The translations under genes were made by a program, and so were the position numbers. This document shows, piece after piece, positions 25,724 to 37,957 of a DNA stretch of 64,000 nucleotides. The notes under the pieces were generated by a model. That model worked only from the letters and a program-made list of their open reading frames with translations. It had not been told where the DNA came from and made no database searches. How positions within the stretch are numbered: position 1 is the first letter of the stretch; the number at the start of each line of letters is the position of its first letter. Source of the DNA: Chrysomallon squamiferum (lineage: Eukaryota > Mollusca > Gastropoda > Neomphalida > Peltospiridae); contig CM022665.1 of NCBI GenBank assembly GCA_012295275.1, positions 2,437,167-2,501,166 of the forward strand. The letters are read 5' to 3'.

Positions 25724-28700
25724 ATGGCTGCCAGTAAAAATATTCCGCTGTTAATGCGGATAGTCTCAGCCTCTGTCTCGGTATCCAAACGAGCAGGAAC
25801 TATTATACGAGATGTTTTGAAAAGGGGCGATCTTGGCATAGTTGAAAAGGTTTCGAAAATATCGTATTTATATTATAATTAGTTTTAAAACATAAATTTA
25901 TGTTCAATCTCAGTCTCAGACAGTCATAATGATAATCAAAATGATACTCAGTAACTCACAAATAACTCAGTGTCAACAGTATGATGATAGTCATTGTATT
26001 AATACTATTATCGTATAATACATTGATAGGACATAACTAGTCTTAAATGCCTACAATTTCAGATTAAAACATGAACTGTAACTTACCTGGCCCAGCAGTA
26101 AAAATTACAGTTATGATGGTAATAATTACTTGGTTAGACATGATAGAGCAGATTCTCATATCTCATACCATCATTATATATGACTGAAAACTAAAAACAA
26201 TTAATCTTACAATATCTTGAGCTTAAAACATGATGGAATTCATTATAATTTCATTTCTGACAAACCCAAAAATACGAATACAAACGTATAAACAAATTTT
26301 ACATTAATAATAGTTGTGGTAGTTACTGATTTTCAGTGACATTTCTTTTTAAACGGAAATAAATATGCAAATTAAATGTTTATGATTAATTTACTTTAGA
26401 ATGTCATTCAGTTTATAACAAGTGTTTCATTTTGAATTATCTCGTGATTTGTCAATCACTGTTTAATTATTATTAAATATTTGGACATTTATATCACTGG
26501 GGACAAAACCTCTTTATTTTTCCATTGACTGATTGAGTCTTGTTTAAATGAAGCATTCACATTAGTGTTTTTTTCAGTTATCTGCAGAATAACATTTGTT
26601 ACCAACATTTTCAGGGTAAAAATGACCTGCAGACTGAGGCTGACAGATCTGCTCAGAGGTGTATAGTTGCCTCACTGCACAGACAGTTTCCAAAGGTGTC
26701 AATATTTGGAGAAGAGGTCACATTTTTTTCTTTATTTCTTTTTTTTTTTTTTTTTACTGATTATGTGTTTCACAGTTTTATATCAGCACTGAGAATATTA
26801 ACAAATATACATGAAATTAGATTTAAATTTATTATTTTTCGTGTTGTTTATTCATTGATTATTACTTTTCCTTTTCTTTCTAACTATCTTTGATTTTATT
26901 ATTTTATTTTATTTCTGTTTATTTTTTTCATGGTTTAACAAAAAGGTACATTTTTCCACAACTGATAATTATAAAATAGCATTCATTCTTGTAATGATCT
27001 ATGGCATAAATTCTTACCTAAAACATCTAAAAATACTTAGCAAAAGAATAAATAAAAATTTAACACACACACACAGACACCATAGACACCCTAGATATTA
27101 ATTTATCAAATACTGTTCAAAAGATTTTACAACTGTTCTGTTTTATGGTTTAAAACAAAAAGTTTTAACTCACTTCTAAATTGTTCTGTATTTAGCAACT
27201 CAGCCCCTATGAAAAGGTGGATGAATCAATGATAGAATCTGAACTTGCAGAAGAGGTTCTGAAAGAAACTTGTCCTGAAAATCTACAGAAAATTGAAGAT
27301 GACGAGGTAACAAGATATGACGAATTGTTCAGCATTTCCAGCTTTTAATCAGTGATAATCTTAGGAAAATATAACTTCATAACATAAATTATTATATGGT
27401 TTGTTTCATGTTCTGGAACTTATCTGTGTATGTTCTTTTAGATTGTGATCTGGGTAGACCCTTTGGATGGCACATCAGAATTTACTCAAGGTAACATTGA
27501 TATGGTTTATAGTGAAGACGGAAATAAATACAGGATAGAATATTTTTGCATTCAAAAAGGTTTCAGCTAAACATATTGTCACATAATGAGCTGGTTTTCT
27601 ACCATAATGAACAATCTCATTTAATAAATTATATTTTATGAAAAAAATTGCATTAGGTTCGAGTTAAACCACTCAGTAATTAAAATAACAGACAAAACTT
27701 TCAGTCAGCCCCCATTATATTTTGTTAATGATGTTACACATCCTTAGTAAAAATGCTTCTACAAGCAATAGGGTGTCAGAATTTTCATACTAATTTAATA
27801 TATATAATGATAATCATAACCCTTAAGACTTGAAATTATCTCTTTCTTTAATATTTTGTTTCAGATTATAAATTCAGGATTAATTTTTTTCAGGATTACT
27901 TGACCATGTTACAGTACTGATAGGAATTTCTGTGAAGGGCAAGGCTATGGCTGGTGTGATCTACCAGCCTTACTACAATTACCAGGCTGGCAAGGATGCC
28001 ATTGTAGGGAGATGTATCTGGGGAATTATTGGATTAGGTAGAATGTTTAATATTAAAAAATAAACTGGTATGTGTTAATACAAAGAACATAGCTGTTTTT
28101 AAACTAAACTTAAGTAAAGGCCATTTTACTTAAATACCATTAACTACTTTTAATGATATATATTATGTAATTATGTAATTCCAAAAAATATATTAATCTT
28201 TTCCAAAAAAAACTTAATTATGCATATATGATCTAATAATACCTATATTTTGCATTGGATAAATTTTGTTTTTCATATTGACTATAGTTCTTCATGTATC
28301 AGCTCAGATAGATCCTAATGCAACTGTAAACACTATTTGCTGAAGAGCCAATAAATATTATTTATTATAATATTCTGGTGTATTATTTGATAGGAGCCTT
28401 TGGATTTGAGAAAGCTTTTCCACCAGAAAATGAAAACATAATTACAACATCAAGATCTCATTCAAATAGAATGGTCACGGAAGCTGTTGAGGCTTGTGAA
28501 CCCACAAAAGTAGTAAGAGTTGGTGGAGCTGGTCACAAGGTGAGTTTAAAATAATTATTACTTTTCATGTTATTTTCATGTATTAATATTATCCTGATGA
28601 TGACAATGATTACAATACCACATAATCATCAACAGCTGTGCCTTTTGATCAGAATACATTCCTAGAAATAATATAGTCATTTTAATAAAATACATTGTTT

Positions 28701-29279
28701 AGTAACATTTACTTAGTAACATTGTAATCCTGTATTGCAGCAGTTGTGATTGCCATTAAAATACTTACTTGTTGATATATATTGGATTTTCAGCCATTAA
28801 ATAAGACGTGTTTGGCATATGTAGTAAAATGTTCTTTGGGTAAACAGTTAGGCAGTTTGTTGTTCAGTTTCATTTATGTTGTATTAAAAAAACACAATTA
28901 GGGTGGTTTTTTTGTGTTTTTTTCAGTGGCTGTTGAAGTTTATGGAGTTTTTCCTAACATTTTTATTTTATTTTTTGTCTTTCTACAGGTTTTGTTACTC
29001 ATTGAAGGCAAAGTTCATGCTTACGTTTTTGCCAGTAAGGGTTGTAAGAAATGGGATACCTGTGCACCTGAGGCTGTGCTGCATGCAATTGGTGGAACTC
29101 TGACAGACATATGTGGAGTACCAATGCAGTATCACCATCAAGTACAAAAAGGAAACCTTGGTGGTGTTTTGGCAACTTTACAGAGGCATGAGTGGTATGT
29201 TAGTAAAATTCCACAGGAAATTAAAGATGAGTTTAGACAAGAACCTGATGGAGGACCTGTTCAAATGACAAGACTTTAA
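25724..29279 (+). CDS. BPNT1: 3'(2'),5'-bisphosphate nucleotidase 1
   Basis: Hydrolyses 3'-phosphoadenosine 5'-phosphate, the by-product of sulfation reactions, to AMP. Family members are Mg2+-dependent and lithium-sensitive cytosolic enzymes. Seven exons: 25724-25849, 26615-26716, 27196-27306, 27442-27490, 27894-28037, 28394-28539 and 28989-29279. They give 322 residues (human about 308). Metal-site motifs in order are NDLQTEAD (about residue 45), the FGEE acidic pair (about 73-76), [12 protein letters not shown] (about 117-128) and [10 protein letters not shown] (about 243-252). Together they make the D...EE...DPLDGT...WD signature of the lithium-inhibited phosphatase family. [10 protein letters not shown] and TTSRSHSN match nucleotidase-specific segments. 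The start [17 protein letters not shown] aligns with orthologues from residue 1. No broken motif was seen. Divergent from SCYL1. Confidence 0.97.
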
Positions 29280-32111
29280 TTTTACAATAACTTTTGATTG
29301 TTCTTAGTTTATTTATGTTGCTCATTAGTAATACATTCAGGCCACAAATTTGACATCCACTTCATGAAGGACTGTGATTTATTCTCAGATATTAAGAGTA
29401 ATATATTTTTTTTATAGTTTGTTGGAAGTCTAGTCTTCTTCCATTTTTTTTTACATTTATACATATACAGTGTATATGTTTATTAAATATATTGTACATC
29501 TTGGATATTAAATGTGGTTAAATTATGTTTATTATCATTTTTATTTGCATCAAAATAAACGGTTACAGATAATCATTTAATTAAAAATAATAAAGAATAC
29601 TGTTAATTTTGCTTCATTTATTACTTAAAAACACATCTTTAAAACATTCTATATCATCATTTACTAAATGTGGAAATCACTTAATTTTGTAAAGAAATAA
29701 TTTTTAAAAATTATAAATATTGTTGTTAATACAATTTAAATTTTGGATTGAATAGATACTTTTCTGCAATAAAATATTGGTGCCTCATATAAATCTTAAT
29801 AATGAATACATTTTAATTGTTAGTACTATTGACAGGTAAGAACTATCCAGATCAGGGGTTGGCAACATTTTAGACCATCATCCACTTTGTGGAATCCTAG
29901 ATCACTGACCCCCAGTGTGTAAAATAAATAAGTAAATATTACCAGTAATATATTTGCCTAATTTAAGGTAAAAAAAAAAAAACGTTTAAAATCTAAAAAA
30001 ATATATAATAATCAAAAGATCATATGAATCAGAAGTTTCTTAAACTAGTGTGACCACTTTTGAGCTCTAGACATTTAACCATCTCTTGAATAGTCCCATT
30101 AAACTGGAGGTGTCAGTACTGACCACTTTGCTTACCACTGGTCTGGATAGTTTAACCTGAAAAATGTAATTAAATTTACTTATATCTAATGGAATGCAAT
30201 TTGCCAATTTAAAACTGTTTAAATGAGAATCTGGAAACAATCAGATTATCAAAATATTTTGCTTAATTTCATTCATTTTGCTTTGCTAATGAACATCTTA
30301 ATCCTCATTCTCTTATGTGAATATCATAGTTGTTTTCTGTAGCTATTCCATTTCTTTTACATTTGTTTTAATCTTTCTCATTTTACTATGCTTGTCTTCC
30401 GTATTTGTGAAGAACTTTATAAGTTTCTTATAATCATTATGTTTTTGTTAACATTATTTTCATTTACCTGTCAATTAATTGAAATATTGTAATATTATGT
30501 AAAACAAAATAGTTTCAGAAAATAATAATAAAAATTCTTTATTTAGATATAAACAAACTTTAGGTTCAGTAAGGATTGATAAATTTATCAGTTAATGATA
30601 TGTACATTCATGTTTTATATTAGTTATATTCTGTTTTATTGAATATTATGTAGTTTCCATTTGTACATCATTAATACAAAATTTGCTGATCAACATCCAT
30701 TTTATTATATGTGATGTTTTCTAGGTATTTAAAAAGTATACCTATATAAATAAAAAATGCATGGGTAAAAATAAAATGATTAATACTTGATGTTTCACAG
30801 CAAAACCTTTAAATTTACATTCCAGCACCAATTATATAAATTCAGATTCCAACCATAGTTTACAAAACTGAAAACTATAAGTTGTAAAAACATATCCAAA
30901 AATGCAAGACATCAAAATCTTTGTATTAAAATTTAAAATAAAGAAATATCAAATATGTGGACTTAATTTTTATTGATTATTAAATATAAACCTTAGTAAA
31001 CCCTGATACTAGTCAACATATATGTATGTGAGAGAATATCCTACAGAGGAATAGTGTGTCAGACACATAAATATTATTTGGTAAAGCCAGGACATTACTT
31101 CCAAAGTTTGGATCTACATGTCTCAGGGGAGTGTCTGTGGCATTTTTCTTTTTATATTTATGTTAGGAATACTTAACTGGGATAAAATTTCAGGAATGAA
31201 ATTTAATAAAACAAAAAACAACCTATGTCATGACTTAATTAATTTCAAGAACCAATACTTTCAATACTTGCTATTTCAATCTGATGAAAATGAGAAACTA
31301 TAAAGTTAAAAGACTTATTTTATTAACACTTGAAACCAACTGATAAAAAGAGAAATTCTTATGACCTTCAGCACCAACAATCCAAGTACTGACCCTCAGA
31401 TTATTTGGTATCCTATGTCATTAGCAAAAAAATATGGCAAAATGGAAATAAAACAGTTTCAAAATATCAAACAAATATACAAAGATGAAGAATAAAATAG
31501 GTACTTTAATATAATCCAAGACAAATTTTCTAAGGTATTATTGTAAAAGGTCATATTATTTGCTGAATTAGGATTTTAATGAGTCCTTTTTGTTATAAAG
31601 AAAGATTATATTAAACATGTAGATCATGTAACATGAAGAACATTAAAAATACACATGCCAGTTCAGTAAATATATCAATGATTCTTTAATAAATTTGCAT
31701 TACAAATACCATACCTGGAACAATGAACACACAACAAGGATAAGAAAAAAATAATAATAAAACAAATCTTTATTTTTATGTTACCAATTACAACTGGACT
31801 TTGTACTTTTTTTTTTTCTTTCAAAAATGCGTAAAAGCCAGAAAATAACATGTACATATTAACAGGAACAGTTAACACCCACTACATATAATCATTTGAA
31901 TATGTATTGTAAATATTTCATTTCATCAAATAATTGTCTCATATATTGTTTTCAATAAATAAAATAAATAATTAGCTGAATTAAAACAATGTATAAATTT
32001 CATTTTGTAAAATAAATAATTTACATTTCATGATGAATATCACTTTATAAACAAATAGATAAAAAGATGATGACATGAAAGAACTGGATTATAATAATAC
32101 CAAATCATGGT
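29280..32111. other. Convergent gap between BPNT1 and the RING gene
   Basis: The 3' UTR of BPNT1 comes first, with several AATAAA sites (the first clear one at 29554-29559). A terminal-inverted-repeat element follows, then AT-rich DNA with no convincing coding frame. Confidence 0.6.
29833..30159. mobile_element. Short terminal-inverted-repeat element (MITE-like)
   Basis: The left end (29833: CAGGTAAGAACTATCCAGAT) matches the reverse complement of the right end (30159: CAGGTTAAACTATCCAGACC). Similarity continues through CAGGGGTTGGCAA against CAGTGGTAAGCAA. The 327-bp element has no coding capacity. The inner CAGGGGTTGGCAAC resembles hAT-type ends, but no 8-bp target duplication is visible, so the superfamily is open. 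Confidence 0.55.
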
Positions 32112-34694
32112 TTAAACAAGTCTTCCTGACCGATGGTGTCTGTGGGAACGGCGCCAAGAAGATGGTAAAATCTTTGGCTTAGTTTTTTCCTTTCGGCGAC
32201 TTTTATGCTTCTTGTGCAAAACCTGTTTTTCTGGTCTCCTTTCGCAACCCCTGAAGAAAAATAAAATAAGATACTCTGTAAAAAAGATAAAGGATTACTC
32301 CATATTTCTTGCCTCTTTAATCTCGATGGAAAGAAATAAATGAAAAATAAGATAAGATTTTTTACTCCAACAGTTCCATTTTTTTGTTTTTGTTTAGAAA
32401 ACTAAACCAGACCAGATGCAGTACAAAAAAAAAAAGAAAACACACCATGCCTGAACAAACACATGTCAAATAATTAAGGAAATCTGGTATGGATGATGAC
32501 TGGACAGAAATTATTAGTTTTCTATAGACATATGACACTGTTTAACAGGCAGCATGATGGAAAGTACACAGTTAGGCACTTTATTTCATTCTTAAGATTA
32601 AAATGAACTTTTGATGAAATGGAAAAAAAAATAAAAAATGGTCTGATATTATGTTTGTGTACACAGTGAATATGACTCCTATAGCATGGTAATAAAATGG
32701 AATTATGAAACATTCAAATCTAGTTTTATGCTCATATTTCGTTTAGAGCAATAATGACAATATTCCAAAAATAATCAAATATACAGAATTTTGGCCATTT
32801 TCAGCTTCTTCTATTCCCAGCTGCTGAGAACCATATAAAGCACTGAGAAATACCAAAATGATTAATACCAAAACAATTAAATCTTGTTGAAATGATAAGA
32901 ATGGTTAGGTTTTACTAAACATCACCGAAGTATAATTTTGTCGAATAAGTCATCAAATCACTATGATGAAAAAAGCATACCATAATCCCATCTGGTATTG
33001 GTATGTCAGATAAAATGTTATGGCCCTGTATCATGCACACAATCAGGACACTACTTACTGTATGTGATTTTCAAGTTCCCATGGCCATACCTCTACTTCA
33101 CAGCCATTGTTAGGACATTTTAGTATTCCAAGACACTTCATCATTTCAATGTTATCTTGTGGAACACATGGTCTGAAACCAAACACAGAATAAATTAAAA
33201 TATATGATGATGAATTTGTATCACAATTTTAGAAAAATTGTTGGTACTTTTAATATATTTATATTATTGATTTTTTCTCTCTCTCTACTGAGATAAATTT
33301 CCAAATGATAATAACATTTTCAATGGAAGTGTTTTTAACTGTACATTATTTAACAAGAATTTAGCCGGTGTCATGAGGATAAATCTTCCATCTTCATAAA
33401 GGTGTTCATAAAGGTGTTCACCTGCTTGCTGGAAAAGAGAGACTCTGACATATAGGGCAAAACACCAAAGCTGTCCTGATACTATTATCTTCATCATAAA
33501 GGCATTCTTCACACACTTTATGCTGACATAAACCAAAAATCATTCTCGTTTTTGGACACAGACAAACACTACAATTAAACCTGAAATATATAATAACCTA
33601 ATTACCCTGGGCTCACAAATAAAAACTTTCTTTAGATAGTTATGACAAAAAACAATGTAACTTCCATTTGATATATATATATATATACAAGTTTGCCAGT
33701 CAAATCAATTTAAACTTAGTTATGTAACTGCCGTTTTTTATGAAACAAATATGAAACATTAATATATTTTTGTCAGTGAACTGTTAGCATTTTGTGAATA
33801 ACACAACTCTACAGAATTTCAAATTTGATATTCTACCTGCTAAAAAATCATCTCTCTTTCTCTCTCTCTCTCACACACACACACAAAACCCAAATGCCTT
33901 CAATATAGGCAATATGAAATGATTATTACCCCCATAAATTTAATTATTAATTTTGATCCTGACTACTCTATTTCTGTTGTAGTTCTGTTATTTCATTAAA
34001 CAATTTTGTTATTGTGTTGATTTTTTGTGTGTGTATGTATAACTTATTTTAAACATATTATATACAGTATAACTCAACAGGAACCACCGTACACAGTCTT
34101 TATTTGGTAATACTGATGTTTAAGAAAAATGTTGTGAGAGTGGGTCTGTTTTACACACAGGTGAAGGAAAGGTTCCTGGACAAAACCCCAAACAAATTTT
34201 AGCCAGATTTAAATGTGGACCAACATTTAGGAGTGACCAGATTTTCTCGGTGTATACATGTGTCATATATAATATACTTACAAACAACAAAAAGTTCTTA
34301 TCATTTCATAGCTTCTTGTTTTTAATAAACAATGACAAAAAATCTTATTTATCAAAAAGACGTGTGTACAGCTTAAATATTAAGTAAATTTCAACTTATA
34401 ATAATAAAAAGTAAATAAATATTAATAAACAAATATAATTTTTTTTTTTTTTTTTTTTTTTTATTAGTTAAGAAAGTGTTCTAAAACTGATAAAAACAAT
34501 TGTTGAAATTTTTGGGTCACACTGACAGTTAAGTTGAATAATGACAACCGTCACAACGTATTATGATTTTAAAATTTAGAAACAAAACGTCGGAATGATT
34601 GAAATAGTTTTTAAAAATATATATTTTATACATTACAGTACCACTCTTCATATTTATTTTGCATATCCACCAAAGAAACCACAGTCTCATTCAT
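32112..34694 (-). CDS. RING finger plus TRAF-type zinc finger protein, possible E3 ubiquitin ligase (154 residues)
   Basis: Four minus-strand exons: 34694-34642, 33580-33422, 33172-33059 and 32250-32112, joined in phase 2 each time. The first exon given here is the copy nearest exon 2; two further intact copies lie upstream. Residues about 20-65 form a C3HC4-like RING: CSVC, then CQHKVCEEC, then CPIC. Residues about 85-112 (KCPNNGCEVEVWPWELENHI followed by GC) have the C-x-C ... W-x-L-x-x-H-x-x-C pattern of a TRAF-type finger. The last 45 residues are strongly basic (Lys/Arg/His) and end HHRSGRLV, perhaps a nuclear or nucleic-acid-binding tail. Ubiquitin-ligase activity is inferred only from the RING. 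I cannot name an orthologue. No membrane segment. Divergent from the NOX gene. Confidence 0.75.
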
Positions 34695-35361
34695 CGTTTC
34701 TGTTAATAACCGTCACAAAATAAACAATTATCAATGTTCCCGCGAGCTTTAAACACGTGATCAGGTTTCTGTATTTTGATTGGTGTAGACTTCTCTCAAC
34801 TTTTTGACGTATAAATTTGTATATTTATTTATTAACGGTTTTTATTTTTTTATTTTTTTTTTTTTTTTTTTTTTTTTATACATTTTTGGGAACATCGAGT
34901 TCATGGATATGATTTTAAAAATCTTTATGGTTATTATATATGAATTTTTTCATTAATTTTATTATTATTATTATTATTATTATAACAACTAAGCTTTTTT
35001 TTTTTAAATTTATTTTTGGGGGTTAAAATAATTTTATGTTTACAGTTTATTTATTTATTTTTTAATTTTAACTGAAATACCAAAAAGTAAATAAATACTA
35101 GTAAATAAAATAAATATTAATAAACAAATATAATTTTTTTTTTTTTTTTTAGTTAAGAAAGTGTTCGAAAAAAACCAATCACTATAAATCGAGTTGCCTG
35201 AGACAACTTGCTGAAATTTTTGGATCACACTGACAGTTGAATAACTTGAATAACTGACAACCGTCACAACGTATTAATTATGATTTAAAATTTAGAAACA
35301 AAACGTCGGAATGATTGAAATAGTTTTTTTAAAAAAATATATATTTTATACATTACAGTAC

Positions 35362-35414
35362 CACTCTTCATATTTATTTTGTACATCCACCAAAGAACCC
35401 ACAGTTTTACTCAT
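35362..35414 (-). CDS. Alternative first coding exon of the RING gene, copy 2
   Basis: 53-nt exon in tandem unit 2, encoding MSKTVGSLVDVQNKYEEW up to the same donor (G|GTACTG) and the same phase as the nearest copy. It would splice in frame to 33580. It differs from copy 1 at residues 2, 3, 6 and 11. Intactness suggests use or recent duplication; expression cannot be seen here. Confidence 0.6.
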
Positions 35415-35564
35415 CGTTTCTGTTAATAACCGTCACAAAATAAACAATGATCAATATTTACGCGAGCTTTAAACACGTCATCAGATCTCTGTATTTTGAT
35501 TGGTGTAGACTTCTCTCAACTTTTTGACGTATAAATTTGTATATTTATTTATTAACGGTTTTTA

Positions 35565-35619
<55 letters not shown>

Positions 35620-35986
35620 ACAACTAAGCCTTTTTTTTAAATTTATTTTTGGGGGTTAAAATAATTTTATGTTTACAGTTTATTTATTTATTTTATAATT
35701 TTAACTTAAATACCAAAAAGTAAATAAATACTAGTAAATAAAATAAATATTAATAAACAAATATAATTTTTTTTATAAATTAGTTAAGAAAGTGTTCTAA
35801 AACTGATAAAAACAATCACTATAAATCGAGTTGCCTGAGGCAACTTGCTTAAATTTTTGAATCACACTGACAATTAAGTTGAATAACTGACAACCGTCAC
35901 AACGTATTATGATTTAAAATTTAGAAACAAAACGTCGGAATGATTGAAATAGTTTTAAAAAATATATATTTTATACATTACAGTAC

Positions 35987-36039
35987 CACTCTTCATATTT
36001 ATTTTGCACATCCACCAAAGAACCCACAGTCTCATTCAT
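35987..36039 (-). CDS. Alternative first coding exon of the RING gene, copy 3
   Basis: 53-nt exon in tandem unit 3, encoding MNETVGSLVDVQNKYEEW with identical donor and phase. It differs from copy 1 only at residues 6 and 11. Its upstream side contains the 71-bp block shared, inverted, with NOX intron 1. Confidence 0.6.
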
Positions 36040-36055
36040 CGTTTGTGTTACTATC

Positions 36056-36126
36056 TTGAAAGAAATGCTGACAAACCACCACTTTCGTTGATTGGTTATT
36101 AGATACGTTAGACAAGCAAAAGTGAA
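36056..36126 (+). repeat. 71-bp inverted repeat, arm A (RING promoter unit 3)
   Basis: Matches the reverse complement of 38341-38411 at 70 of 71 positions (the difference is CGTTAGAC against CGTTTGAC). Contains TTGATTGGTTATTAG, a CCAAT box on the minus strand. Absent from units 1 and 2, where about 25 bp of other sequence stands in its place. Confidence 0.9.
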
Positions 36127-36364
36127 TTATCAATGTTCGCGCGAGCTCTAAACACGTGATCAGATTTCTGTATTTTTATTGGCGTAGACTTCTCTCAACT
36201 TGTTAACGTATAAATTTGTATATTTATTTATTAACGTTTTCTTGTATGTGTGTGTTGTTGTTGTTGTTTTGTTTTTTTTGACACATTTTTGGTGAACATC
36301 GATATGATTTTAAAAATCTTTATGGTTACTATTATTATTATATATGAATTTTTTCATTAATTTC

Positions 36365-36415
<51 letters not shown>

Positions 36416-36499
36416 ACTAAGCTTTTTAAAATTTATTTTTGGGGGTTAAAATAATTTATGTTTACAGTTTATTTATTTTTTAATTTTAACTGAAATACA

Positions 36500-37957
36500 T
36501 AAAATAAGTACAATTATCAGCGAATCAATGAACGGTGCTCGTTAAACGTATTTCAAATCCCAACGTTCCGAGATGTTCCGTTAATATTTACGTAATTCAG
36601 AGTTCGTCCTCAACTATTTTGATAACATGGCATATCGATCTGCTTTATGCAGTGAAGCCCCGAATTTTAATACCAAATGTTTTATTTTATAAATATTATT
36701 TAAAAATTAACATTTGGTTTTATTTATTGATCTGTTTATTTAAATAAAAATAAATCCCAAAATCAACAACAACAAAATAAATGAATGAATAGATAAATAA
36801 ACAAAAGAAATAAATTTAGACATGAACATTTGTATTTCCAAATCATTAGCAGTTAATTTTGGTGCCATGTGAACATTTTCCACTTTTACCACTGCATATT
36901 TAGGCATTGTTTCTGACAAAACAAAAGAAACGCATAACAATCTACGATTATGAAATAAAGTCACGGGGCTACAACTGGATCTGTCTACTGGATTAAAAAA
37001 TGGCATCCGTGTAATACATTATTATTGTCATACTTTATTATTAACAATGTTAGACAGAATGACCGGAATTAATTTCTTATTTTAACAAATCAGCATCAAT
37101 TCCTGTTAATTCCAGAATCTATATAAATAAAAGCGAATGGGTATGTTTGTTTGTCCGTGTGTTCGCCAAAAAGAAGTCTGACAAAACAGTCTAAAACGGC
37201 GGTTAATGTGACATTGGTGGGGACTGTAATGTCGACGATATCCACAATACTGGCAACAACCATGTCAACAATGTCCACTATGTCCGCCAACTCGACCGCA
37301 GCCGTCATTAATCAGTTTCCACAAGCTTGCGTTATGCTTGTTAATTTAACAATGTAATATGTTTGGTTAGACGAGGTCACATAATAATGTTGCAGCAGCG
37401 TGCGTTTATATTCATTCTCAATCAAAGACGAAATCATTTCGTTGGACACGTTTCCTTTTTTTATTTTATTCTTCGACTAATAATTAATTGGAAACCAAAT
37501 ATAAATATTATGTCTTTAATGAGCATATTGGTAATCTATATAAATTCATTTTTCATGGACAGCTCTACGTTAGATGTTAATTGAAAAGAAAGTATCCATC
37601 CTCACTCTCAGTATTCAGTGATCTCAAGACGACTGTGATAATCATATTTTATAGTTTTTATTGTTTATTCATTAAATAATTATTTTTATTCTAAGCCCTT
37701 AGTTATAGTATTATGGTCCGAAAGCGCAGGTAGTGGAGCATGGCTCTTAAACATAATTACAATAATACGTGTTAAACAGTATCCTGATATCTGATGATAA
37801 TAATAACACTTTTTAATGTACTGTTTTGGGCAGTATTTTACAATTTAACTTCCGGTGGTGACAAAAACGGTGTACATTTCATACTCGTGACACTTACGGT
37901 CTACAGGTGTGAACGATTTCATAATAATTCAGATGTAATCTTTACCTTTACGAAACT
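36500..37957. other. Gap between RING promoter unit 3 and NOX
   Basis: No convincing gene. Holds a Helitron-like terminus near 37118, a run of degenerate ATGTCNACNAT-type repeats (about 37220-37310), and the 5' flank of NOX. CpG sites are more frequent here than in nearby introns. Confidence 0.5.
37118..37345 (+). mobile_element. Possible Helitron-like fragment
   Basis: TCTATATAAATAAAAGCGAA preceded by A, then GTTTGTTTGTCCGTGTGTTC, resembles 5' ends of animal Helitrons (A|TC insertion site). No matching 3' hairpin and CTRR end was found, so the right boundary given here is arbitrary. Confidence 0.3.

Larger units (their letters stand above)
34411..36499. repeat. Three tandem copies of the RING-gene promoter and first exon
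   Basis: The units are about 34411-35086, 35087-35719 and 35720-36499. Each begins with an AAATAAATATTAATAAACAA-like stretch and a T run. It continues through ACAACCGTCACAACGTATTA and AACAAAACGTCGGAATGATT, the coding first exon, a GCGAGCT...AAACACGT block, GATTGGTGTAGACTTCTCTC and an ATT or T run. Differences are small indels, base changes, microsatellite length and one block replacement in unit 3. Confidence 0.9.

Noticed and set aside
28903-29103. Open frames running into BPNT1 exon 7 from upstream
   Set aside because: The intron before 28989 is open by chance. The acceptor TTTCTACAG and BPNT1 similarity begin at 28989.
33838-33884. TC/CA dinucleotide run in a RING-gene intron
   Set aside because: Short ordinary microsatellite; no repeat-spacer structure that would suggest anything else.
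36740-37006. Minus-strand frame with MPKYAVVKVENVHMAP
   Set aside because: The first residues look protein-like, but there is no supporting exon or domain, and the rest is low-complexity. Not enough to call a gene or transposase.
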